7,516 nt of DNA from Bryobacteraceae bacterium. Lineage in GTDB: Bacteria; Acidobacteriota; Terriglobia; Bryobacterales; Bryobacteraceae. The translations under genes were made by a program, and so were the position numbers. Positions 1 to 5,074 of the stretch are shown here, piece after piece. The DNA is taken from the NCBI GenBank assembly GCA_030044325.1, contig JASHWA010000567.1, positions 1-7,516 of the forward strand, read 5' to 3'. Within the stretch, counting starts at the first letter, position 1. Every line of letters begins with the position of its first letter. The notes beneath the pieces are model-generated. The model was not told where the DNA came from and made no database searches. It saw nothing but the letters and a program-made list of their open reading frames with translations.

Positions 1-444
1 TTCGAGATACTCCATCACCATGTACGCCGTGCCGTTGTCGCGGAAGATCGTATCCACCGAAACAATATTGGGGTGCGTCGAGAATTTCTTGAGCGTGCGC
101 GCTTCATCCAGGAACCGGTCGAGTCCCCACTCGTATTCTTCCTGCATGCGCTCGGTAAACGGCGCGACGGTCGGCTTGGGAGCGCTGCGGCCGGCCACGC
201 CGCTGGGCATGTATTCCTTGATGGCCAGGCGGCTTTGTAGCCCGATGTCGTAGGCCAGGTAGGTGATGCCGAATCCGCCATGGCCGAGCGCGCGTCCGAT
301 CAGGTATTGCTGCCGCAGAACCGTCCGCGGCGCAAGTTGCAGATTGTTCGTATGCGGGATCTGGGACGATGCGCCGCACTTGGGGCAAACCGGCGCTCCG
401 GAATCGTCTTCCATGCAATTGGTGCAGATCGTTTCGAGGTTCAT
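1..444 (-). CDS. Zinc-ribbon-tagged Hanks-type Ser/Thr protein kinase, N-terminal part (runs off left edge)
   Basis: A cytoplasmic serine/threonine kinase that would phosphorylate proteins using ATP; only its first 148 codons are in the window. Residues 7-23 form a small zinc ribbon (C7-x2-C10 and C20-x2-C23). The kinase N-lobe follows: glycine loop GHGGFG at 54-59, the ATP-anchoring lysine K76 in AIKEYMP, the helix-C glutamate E114 in FLDEARTL, and the hinge YMVMEYLE at 141-148, where the window ends. The catalytic HRD and DFG motifs and any sensor or membrane segment lie outside. AIKEY[MF]P and an N-terminal zinc ribbon are seen in a bacterial kinase subgroup frequent in Acidobacteriota (from memory). 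The ATG at 444 is supported by AAGGAG eight bases upstream. It lies 118 bp downstream of the FecR/DUF6600 gene on the same strand, so co-transcription is possible. The target is unknown. Confidence 0.9.
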   Translation of the reverse strand, partial: MNLETICTNCMEDDSGAPVCPKCGASSQIPHTNNLQLAPRTVLRQQYLIGRALGHGGFGITYLAYDIGLQSRLAIKEYMPSGVAGRSAPKPTVAPFTERMQEEYEWGLDRFLDEARTLKKFSTHPNIVSVDTIFRDNGTAYMVMEYLE

Positions 445-452
445 GACGGATT

Positions 453-458
453 CTCCTT
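453..458 (-). promoter_or_regulatory. Shine-Dalgarno site of the kinase gene
   Basis: On the minus strand the sequence reads AAGGAG, then eight bases, then the ATG at 444-442. This near-consensus ribosome binding site fixes the kinase start directly before the zinc ribbon. Confidence 0.75.
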
Positions 459-486
459 GGATAATAGCTCTTTAAAGATTCATCTT

Positions 487-545
487 CGGCCGGCTGCGGC
501 GCGCTCGCCCTTCTCGGCGAGACTTGAATGCGCCGCACCCGGCCG
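487..545 (-). other. Two-tier inverted repeat between the FecR/DUF6600 and kinase genes
   Basis: The outer arms at 487-501 and 531-545 are 15 bases each and complementary except for one mismatch. Inside them is a second perfect hairpin, CTCGCC (504-509) with GGCGAG (516-521) and a 6-base loop. The structure starts 18 bases past the stop codon of the FecR/DUF6600 gene in its transcript. No uridine tract follows, so it is not a standard Rho-independent terminator. It could be a 3'-end-stabilising or processing hairpin between two co-transcribed genes, or a weak terminator; the sequence does not decide. Confidence 0.55.
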
Positions 546-562
546 TGGTCATCTGCTTCTAC

Positions 563-2734
563 CTACTTCTTTTTGGGCATCGCCGTCGGGTGCGGAGCAC
601 CGCCGCCCGGCCGTCCGCCGGTTGGCGTTCCACCCGGCCGTCCGCCCATTCCGGGATTCCCGCCGGGCCGTCCGCCCATTCCAGGATTCCCGCCGGGCCG
701 TCCGCCCATGCCAGGATTCCCACCGGGCCGTCCGCCGGCGCCAGGCGTTCCACCGGGCCGTCCGCCCATTCCAGGATTGCCACCCGGCCGTCCGCCGCCT
801 CCCGGAGTTCCACGGCTCATGCCAGGATTTCCACGGCTGGCGCCAGGATTTCCCCGGCTCGCGCCCGGATTTCCACGGCTCGCGCCAGGGTTCCCACGGC
901 TGGCGCCAGGATTCCCCCGGCTCGCGCCCGGATTTCCACGGCTCGCACCCGGATTCCCACGGCTCGCGCCAGGGTTCCCACGGCTGGCGCCAGGATTTCC
1001 ACGGCTCGCGCCCGGGTTCCCACGGCTCGCGCCCGGGTTCCCACGGCTCGCGCCCGGGTTCCCACGGCTCGGGTTTCCACGGCTCGCACCCGGATTCCCA
1101 CGGCTCGAATTTCCACGGCTCGCGCCCGAATTGCCACGGCTGTTTCCGCGCTCATTGCCACGATTGTTGGCGCGCTCGTTACCGCGCTCATTGCCACGAT
1201 TGCTGGCGCGCTCGTTACCGCGCTCATTGCCACGATTGTTGGCGCGCTCGTTGCCGCGTTCGTTTCCACGGCCACGTTCGTCACCGCGATTGCCGGCGCG
1301 CTCGTTGGCGCGATTCCGGGCCATTTCCCGGCTGCTGGTGTGGCGCGCTGCCGCGCCGTCTCTGCGCACGCCGCGATTCGCGGCCGAGCGCGGGGGCGCG
1401 TGACCATGCGCATCGCCGTGCCCACCCATCCTCGCGGAACGATCGCCTTTGACGCCCGCACTCTTTCCCATATGCCCGCGATCCATGCGATCTTTGGGCA
1501 CGCGCACGCCATCTTTGGCTCCGTGAACTCCGCGGCCGTGCTCGAAATCGCCCCGGTGCATCGCCGTCATTCGATCGCGATTCGCATAATGCCCGCCCGC
1601 GCCGCCGGCCGCGCCACCGCCGCCACCGCCGCCGCCGATGCCGATGTTGATGCCGACATTGAAAGCCGCCAGGCCCGCAACTCCCACGGCAAACGGGGGA
1701 GTATAAACCTCACCGAAGGCCAGCGGGAACCAGCCCACGACGCCGTCCGCAACCACCACGCCCGGATCGAAATTGTCGAATACCACCAGCGCCGGCGCAA
1801 ACACCGGACGCAGAACCGTGAGCGGCATCGCCGGAACCCAGCCCCACCCCGTATCGAGCGCAACCCAGCGGCCATAATGAAACGGAGTCCAGCCCCACGG
1901 CGTATCGTCAACCCAAGTCCAACCCCATTCCGGCGTCGAAAGCCAATGGCCATAGCGATACGGCGCCCAATCCGGCTGAAGACCGGTGGGGAACCACACG
2001 TTGCCGTACGCAGGAACGAACCGCCACGCGCCGCCGTCGTCGAGATCCGCGTAACCCGGAAGATCGCGCGAAATAAATTGCGCGGAGATGGCCGCGTCGT
2101 CGCGCGCATTGCGCTGCATGCAGAATGCGTCGAACAGATCGGGCGCAGGCAACTGGACCGGCTGGTCGAGCACGACATTATCCGTCCCGCTCGCGCGCAC
2201 CTGGGTGGCCGGCGCGACGGGCGTGTCCTGGTCGCCGATACTGATGGTCGCGTCGCCCCCGCGGACCATCACCAGCGTCGCATCGCCCGCCGGCGTCACG
2301 TCCACACGATAATCGCCGTTGCGATTCAGCGTGAAGGAGAGCTGCGGAGTGTCGATCTCGAACCCCTCATCGGGCGCGAGCGTATGCAGGCGCACATTGA
2401 GAGTTCCCGTGGTGATCTCGATCTGCGTCACCTGGTCGTTCAGATTCACGAAGGAAAAATTGGTGCTTCCGGCCATACGCATTTCGGCGTTGTCGGTCTG
2501 CAGCTCGACCATGCCGTCGGCTTCCGACCAGATATGATCGCCGGTGGTCACCGGATGGTTCAGCTCCGCGGGAGCCCAATCGTCGATCCCGGCAGGTTGA
2601 AAGGAAACAGTCCCGGCAAAATATCCCAATCGCGCGACCCGTCCGGGAGGGGGTATGTTGGGATCGTCCTGCGGAAAGGCAGGGATCGCCAGGAGTGCGC
2701 CCAGGGTAGTAACAAGGATCAGTCTAGTGGCCAT
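563..2734 (-). CDS. Exported FecR-like/DUF6600 protein with Arg-Gly-Asn-rich tandem-repeat tail
   Basis: A 723-residue secreted or cell-envelope protein of unknown function. Residues 1-22 are a signal peptide (hydrophobic LILVTTLGALLAIPAF). Residues 33-180 look like a FecR-type beta domain (RVARLGYFAGTVSFQP, then VTTGDHIWSEADGMVELQ). Residues about 240-345 carry the Trp/Tyr/Gly-rich repeats of DUF6600, for example PYRYGHW, WGWTWVDDTPWGWTPFHYGRW split over 270-290, and TGWGWVP. A polyglycine linker (366-381) separates this folded half from a His/Arg/Gly-rich stretch (382-475) and then from repeats: RGNERGNERANN-type (about 475-530), NPGASRG heptads (about 536-642) and GGRPGGNPGM decamers (about 643-708), ending MPKKK. 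The tail is strongly basic and predicted disordered. The ATG at 2734 has GGAG seven bases upstream. FecR-like domains outside iron signalling occur in many exported proteins, so no sigma-factor regulation is implied. A polyanion-binding or matrix role is inference only. Confidence 0.88.
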   Translation of the reverse strand: MATRLILVTTLGALLAIPAFPQDDPNIPPPGRVARLGYFAGTVSFQPAGIDDWAPAELNHPVTTGDHIWSEADGMVELQTDNAEMRMAGSTNFSFVNLNDQVTQIEITTGTLNVRLHTLAPDEGFEIDTPQLSFTLNRNGDYRVDVTPAGDATLVMVRGGDATISIGDQDTPVAPATQVRASGTDNVVLDQPVQLPAPDLFDAFCMQRNARDDAAISAQFISRDLPGYADLDDGGAWRFVPAYGNVWFPTGLQPDWAPYRYGHWLSTPEWGWTWVDDTPWGWTPFHYGRWVALDTGWGWVPAMPLTVLRPVFAPALVVFDNFDPGVVVADGVVGWFPLAFGEVYTPPFAVGVAGLAAFNVGINIGIGGGGGGGGAAGGAGGHYANRDRMTAMHRGDFEHGRGVHGAKDGVRVPKDRMDRGHMGKSAGVKGDRSARMGGHGDAHGHAPPRSAANRGVRRDGAAARHTSSREMARNRANERAGNRGDERGRGNERGNERANNRGNERGNERASNRGNERGNERANNRGNERGNSRGNSGASRGNSSRGNPGASRGNPSRGNPGASRGNPGASRGNPGASRGNPGASRGNPGASRGNPGASRGNPGASRGNPGASRGNPGASRGNPGASRGNPGASRGNPGMSRGTPGGGGRPGGNPGMGGRPGGTPGAGGRPGGNPGMGGRPGGNPGMGGRPGGNPGMGGRPGGTPTGGRPGGGAPHPTAMPKKK
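611..806 (-). repeat. 30-bp tandem array encoding GGRPGGNPGM-type decapeptides
   Basis: Units begin with CCGTCCGCC on the plus strand at 611, 638, 668, 698, 728, 758 and 788. The spacing is 27, then 30 five times, with a partial last unit running into the 21-bp array. All units are in frame in the minus-strand gene and encode GGRPGG followed by NPGM, TPGA or TPT. Third-position differences between units show the array is not freshly duplicated throughout. Confidence 0.85.
807..1130 (-). repeat. 21-bp tandem array encoding NPGASRG heptapeptides
   Basis: Twelve consecutive 21-bp units run from 807 to 1058; the first (807-827) encodes the variant NPGMSRG. They are followed by units of 15, 21, 15 and 21 bp up to 1130, the 15-bp ones encoding NPSRG and NSSRG. 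All length changes are multiples of three, so the coding frame is kept. Two- and three-unit blocks recur (828-869 resembles 891-932; 870-911 resembles 954-995), pointing to block duplication rather than only single-unit slippage. Confidence 0.88.
1151..1258 (-). repeat. 36-bp tandem triplication encoding RGNERGNERANN-type dodecapeptides
   Basis: Three adjacent 36-bp units (1151-1186, 1187-1222, 1223-1258) are nearly identical. Unit 2 differs by one T-to-C change and unit 3 by one A-to-G change. They encode alternating RGNERGNERANN and RGNERGNERASN in the minus-strand gene. The near-identity suggests this is the youngest of the three arrays. Confidence 0.85.
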
Positions 2735-3088
2735 GTTGGCTCTCCGTTTCGAATAACTCTATCACTTCCAAGATCGCTGGGCGGCACCGGAACACGCACA
2801 TTAGCTAAACAAGCGAAAAAACGGGCGCAAAAGGGTACTCCAAACTCGCGGCGCGATTGGCTTTCCCGGCCCGCGCGGTTCGAGTAAGCTTGCCCGCTCG
2901 CTTACGCGATAAACCGCTCCGCACGTTCGCGGGCGCGGAGTCAGCGCTGCAACGGAATCAGCCGGATGCGGGCCGCTCCCGGCCGTTAGGTCCCAGGACC
3001 TGGCGATGAAAAAGTACCATCGCCGTATTAGCCCGCCACTTACTTGAGCGCTATTCGAACCCATCCAGCCCGGATGCGATCCTCAGGC
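2735..3088. other. Divergent intergenic region with a cluster of stem-loops (2884-3024)
   Basis: This 354-bp stretch separates the minus-strand FecR/DUF6600 gene from the plus-strand PEP-CTERM gene, so it must hold both promoters, but no convincing -35/-10 pair stands out. Positions 2795-2830 are the most A/T-rich part and a plausible promoter area for the minus-strand gene. Five short hairpins follow one another: 2884-2905 (GTAAGC/GCTTAC), 2917-2940 (CTCCGC/GCGGAG), 2971-2984 (GGCCG/CGGCC, 4-base loop), 2985-3004 (GTTAGGTC/GACCTGGC with two G-U pairs) and 3002-3024 (GGCGATG/CATCGCC, loop AAAAAGTAC). The last two overlap by three bases and so compete. No known riboswitch consensus was recognised. 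Confidence 0.5.
2742..2746 (-). promoter_or_regulatory. Shine-Dalgarno site of the FecR/DUF6600 gene
   Basis: The minus strand reads CGGAG, then seven bases, then ATG at 2734-2732. It supports this methionine, which directly precedes the signal peptide. Confidence 0.65.
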
Positions 3089-3841
3089 ATGCAGAAAGCA
3101 ATATCTACAGCAATCGGCGGGCTGCTGTGGCTCGCTCTTTCCACCGCTGGCTTCGCTACCACCCTGACGATTACCAGCTACAATTACAGCGCCGACTCGG
3201 ATGGCGGCGGGTTTCAGGCCTACCTGAACAGCAACAGCACGGACCTGTTCGAAGTCTACTGCGTGGACTACCTGAACGACGCGGACCAGAGCGGCGCGTA
3301 CACCATCAATATCGACACTCCCAACCTGAGTGCGCCCGATGACGGCCTCGGCGACACGCGTTACGGAACCACCACCACGTTCTCCTGGAATTCGATCGTC
3401 GCAGGCGCCCTTTCATCCTCGGGAGACGAATTTGGAGACGCCTACGACCGCTATGTGATGGCCGGATGGCTGACCACGCAATACGATTCGTTCGCACAAA
3501 ATTCGACCGATGCCGACGGCATTCAGAGCGCGATCTGGACGCTGCTCGACGTCAACGGCGCCAACTTCTCGAGCGACGGCGATACGCTGTACTGGCTCCA
3601 GCAGGCCATCAACTTTATGAATTCGCCCGGCTTCAACAGCTTCGCGAGCGACGTGGAAGTCTACACCGACACCACCATCAGCGGCGACACCAACCTGAAT
3701 TACGGCACGGCGGACAATCGTTACCAGACCGGATATCAGGAATTTATCAGCGTCATTCCGGAACCGGCGGATCTGGTGCTGGTCGGTTGCGGTCTGCTGT
3801 TCATTGGCGCGCTGCGCCGCGGCCGCCGCCCGAAAATCTGA
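3089..3841 (+). CDS. PEP-CTERM surface protein with candidate Cys-Gln thioester domain
   Basis: A 250-residue exported protein. Residues 1-23 are a signal peptide (AISTAIGGLLWLALSTAGFA). The C-terminus is a textbook PEP-CTERM sorting signal: IPEP at 223-226, a hydrophobic helix (about 228-240) and the basic end RRGRRPK, so it should be cut by an exosortase encoded elsewhere and delivered to the cell surface or matrix. The ectodomain is acidic and rich in Ser, Thr, Asp and Asn. It has one cysteine, C58 in VYCVDY, and a glutamine, Q146, in IQSAIW; the only other cysteine (C234) is in the membrane helix. Tyr-Cys-hydrophobic plus hydrophobic-Gln-x-hydrophobic-hydrophobic is the pair that forms the internal thioester in Gram-positive TED/TQXA adhesins. 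Bond formation here is inference. The start is uncertain: ATG at 3074 or TTG at 3044 are in frame, and none has a good Shine-Dalgarno site; 3089 gives the cleanest signal peptide. A strong terminator follows. Confidence 0.87.
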   Translation: MQKAISTAIGGLLWLALSTAGFATTLTITSYNYSADSDGGGFQAYLNSNSTDLFEVYCVDYLNDADQSGAYTINIDTPNLSAPDDGLGDTRYGTTTTFSWNSIVAGALSSSGDEFGDAYDRYVMAGWLTTQYDSFAQNSTDADGIQSAIWTLLDVNGANFSSDGDTLYWLQQAINFMNSPGFNSFASDVEVYTDTTISGDTNLNYGTADNRYQTGYQEFISVIPEPADLVLVGCGLLFIGALRRGRRPKI

Positions 3842-3873
3842 TCCGCTCCGCCTCTCCTGGTTTGAGAAGAATA

Positions 3874-3902
3874 CCCCGCCGGATAAGAACCGGCGGGGTT
3901 TT
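3874..3902 (+). terminator. Rho-independent terminator of the PEP-CTERM gene
   Basis: A perfect 9-bp GC-rich stem, CCCCGCCGG (3874-3882) and CCGGCGGGG (3890-3898), with the 7-base loop ATAAGAA is followed by TTTT. It lies 32 bases after the PEP-CTERM stop codon and makes that gene a single-gene transcript, leaving trxB to its own promoter. Confidence 0.92.
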
Positions 3903-3930
3903 CGTATTTAGCCGCCGGCGAACCGTCCAC

Positions 3931-3958
3931 CGCGAACCACGAACTGCGGACCACGAAC
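3931..3958 (+). repeat. Imperfect 14-bp tandem repeat upstream of trxB
   Basis: CGCGAACCACGAAC (3931-3944) is followed directly by TGCGGACCACGAAC (3945-3958); 12 of 14 bases match. A further degenerate copy may precede it (from about 3918, GCGAACCGTCCAC). It sits in the 135-bp gap between the terminator of the PEP-CTERM gene and the trxB start. It could be a protein-binding site or simply decaying tandem duplication. Confidence 0.5.
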
Positions 3959-3962
3959 CTCT

Positions 3963-3971
3963 TGCTAACAT
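3963..3971 (+). promoter_or_regulatory. Candidate extended -10 promoter element of trxB
   Basis: TGCTAACAT fits the extended -10 pattern TGnTAnnnT (TAACAT matches TATAAT at 4 of 6). It ends five bases before the GTG start, so transcription from it would begin at or next to the start codon, giving a leaderless message. No good -35 box is seen at the expected distance. Based on pattern only. Confidence 0.35.
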
Positions 3972-3976
3972 AAGGC

Positions 3977-4900
3977 GTGCGCAACGTCATTATTATCGGC
4001 TCGGGCTGCGCCGGCAACACCGCGGCGATCTACACCGCCCGCGCCAATCTGAAACCGCTGGTGATCGCCGGCCACGAACCCGGCGGCCAGCTTTCGATCA
4101 CCAGCGAAGTCGAAAACTTTCCCGGTTTTCCCCAGGGAATCAACGGTCCCGACCTGGTCGAAAACATGAAGAAGCAGGCCGAGCGCTTCGGAGCCGAATA
4201 CGTCTACGGCACCGTCGAGCGCGCCGAGTTCCACCATCGCCCCTTCCGTCTGATCGTCGACGAAGAACCCATCGAGGCGCGGACCATCATCATCGCTTCC
4301 GGCGCCTCCGCACGATGGCTCGGCCTGGTGAACGAGCAAAAGCTCATCGGACGCGGCGTCAGCTCCTGCGCCACCTGCGACGGAGCTTTCTATAAGGACC
4401 GCAAAGTGATGGTCGTCGGCGGCGGCGATTCCGCCATGGAAGAAGCCAATTTCCTCACGCGTTTTGCCTCCGGCGTGACCCTGGTCCATCGCCGTCCGCA
4501 GTTTCGCGCGTCGAAAATCATGCTGGACCGCGCGCGCAACAACGCGAAAATCAGGTTCGTCAACAACACCGTGGTCGAGGACGTTTACGACGTGACCAAA
4601 AACGAAGTCACCGGCGTCCGTTTGCGCAACGTCGAGACCGGAAGCGCGAAGGATCATGAGGTCGATGGATTGTTCGTCGCCATCGGCCACATCCCCAACA
4701 CGCAACCGTTCCGCGGCCAGATCGATCTCGATCACGACGGCTACATCATCAGCCACGGGGGCGCGCGGACCAATATTCCCGGAGTTTTCCACGCCGGCGA
4801 CGTCCAGGATCGCGTCTATCGCCAGGCAGTGACCGCCTCAGGGATGGGCTGCATGGCCGCGATCGAAGCGGAGCGGTTTTTGGAAGCCGAGGGGCACTGA
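3977..4900 (+). CDS. trxB: Thioredoxin-disulfide reductase (TrxB)
   Basis: A cytoplasmic FAD enzyme that moves electrons from NADPH to oxidised thioredoxin, keeping cytoplasmic thiols reduced. At 307 residues it has the usual bacterial length. The FAD-binding loop is GSGCAG at 8-13 (Cys where Pro is usual), followed by TAAIYTARANL. GGQLSITSEVENFPGFP spans 36-52, the redox pair C131-A-T-C134 precedes DGAFYKD, the NADPH-binding GGGDSAMEEA lies at 148-157 with the 2'-phosphate-binding HRR at 171-173, and the C-terminal FAD motif AGDVQD lies at 273-278. All catalytic elements are present. An in-frame TAA at 3971-3973 leaves GTG 3977 as the first possible start. TAAGG is only one base from it, too close for a normal Shine-Dalgarno site. 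No thioredoxin gene is adjacent. Its terminator is probably the hairpin at 5004-5030. Confidence 0.96.
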   Translation: MRNVIIIGSGCAGNTAAIYTARANLKPLVIAGHEPGGQLSITSEVENFPGFPQGINGPDLVENMKKQAERFGAEYVYGTVERAEFHHRPFRLIVDEEPIEARTIIIASGASARWLGLVNEQKLIGRGVSSCATCDGAFYKDRKVMVVGGGDSAMEEANFLTRFASGVTLVHRRPQFRASKIMLDRARNNAKIRFVNNTVVEDVYDVTKNEVTGVRLRNVETGSAKDHEVDGLFVAIGHIPNTQPFRGQIDLDHDGYIISHGGARTNIPGVFHAGDVQDRVYRQAVTASGMGCMAAIEAERFLEAEGH

Positions 4901-5003
4901 CCCCTGGTGCTAATTCCGGCGTCGATATACTTGACGCACCACCGTACGGGGACCTATCAGCAGGACCGCGGAGGACGGAAAAAGGGAACCCTCGCCATTC
5001 GGT

Positions 5004-5030
5004 GCGTCAAGTATGTTGACGCCTTTTTTT
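5004..5030 (+). terminator. Rho-independent terminator downstream of trxB (inside palindrome copy B)
   Basis: GCGTCAA (5004-5010), loop GTATG, TTGACGC (5016-5022), one C, then seven T residues. The 7-bp perfect stem with a T7 tract is a convincing intrinsic terminator 103 bases after the trxB stop. The same strand segment can instead pair with copy A upstream (4918-4940) or copy C downstream (5036-5046). Confidence 0.8.
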
Positions 5031-5052
5031 GGGCGCTTGACGCACCTGGAGG

Positions 5053-5074
5053 GTAGGGACAGCGATACTTGTCC
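5053..5074 (+). repeat. REP-like hairpin with GTAG foot
   Basis: GTAG (5053-5056) is followed immediately by the stem GGACA (5057-5061), loop GCGATACT and TGTCC (5070-5074). A conserved GTAG-type tetranucleotide at the 5' foot of an imperfect hairpin is the layout of REP elements mobilised by REP-associated tyrosine transposases (RAYTs). One copy cannot prove this; no transposase gene is in the window. Confidence 0.4.

Noticed and set aside
453..486. TATTAT before the kinase gene as a -10 box
   Set aside because: A start from it would fall inside the Shine-Dalgarno site and no -35 element is in place.
536..708. Collagen-like Gly-x-y tail
   Set aside because: Glycine spacing alternates 3 and 4 in the heptads and varies in the decamers, so no continuous Gly-x-y triplet run exists.
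807..1258. Regular repeats that might be a CRISPR array
   Set aside because: Units are contiguous with no unique spacers, and all lengths are multiples of three in a coding frame.
528..1403. Plus-strand frame encoding PGFPRLA repeats
   Set aside because: Another reading of the 21-bp array; no start signal, and it ends in low-complexity Arg/Ser/Leu sequence.
524..2887. 787-codon plus-strand open frame
   Set aside because: It is antisense to a gene with signal peptide, FecR/DUF6600 domains and a Shine-Dalgarno site; its translation shows no recognisable domain and mirrors the repeats.
2870..2905. tRNA-like T-loop sequence GGTTCGAG near 2876
   Set aside because: The sequence continues TAAGC rather than closing a T-stem, and no acceptor or anticodon arm can be built around it.
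2801..3064. 87-codon minus-strand open frame in the divergent intergenic region
   Set aside because: No Shine-Dalgarno site, no recognisable domain, and it covers the stem-loop cluster and reaches towards the FecR/DUF6600 promoter area.
2884..3088. Cyclic-di-GMP or fluoride riboswitch upstream of the PEP-CTERM gene
   Set aside because: The conserved core bases of these riboswitches are absent on either strand; only generic hairpins and a chance GGCGATGG resemblance remain.
3044..3088. TTG start at 3044 for the PEP-CTERM gene
   Set aside because: It would put a 15-residue hydrophilic extension before the signal peptide and has no ribosome binding site.
3965..4792. 275-codon minus-strand open frame across trxB
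   Set aside because: Pure antisense of a complete, motif-perfect thioredoxin reductase.
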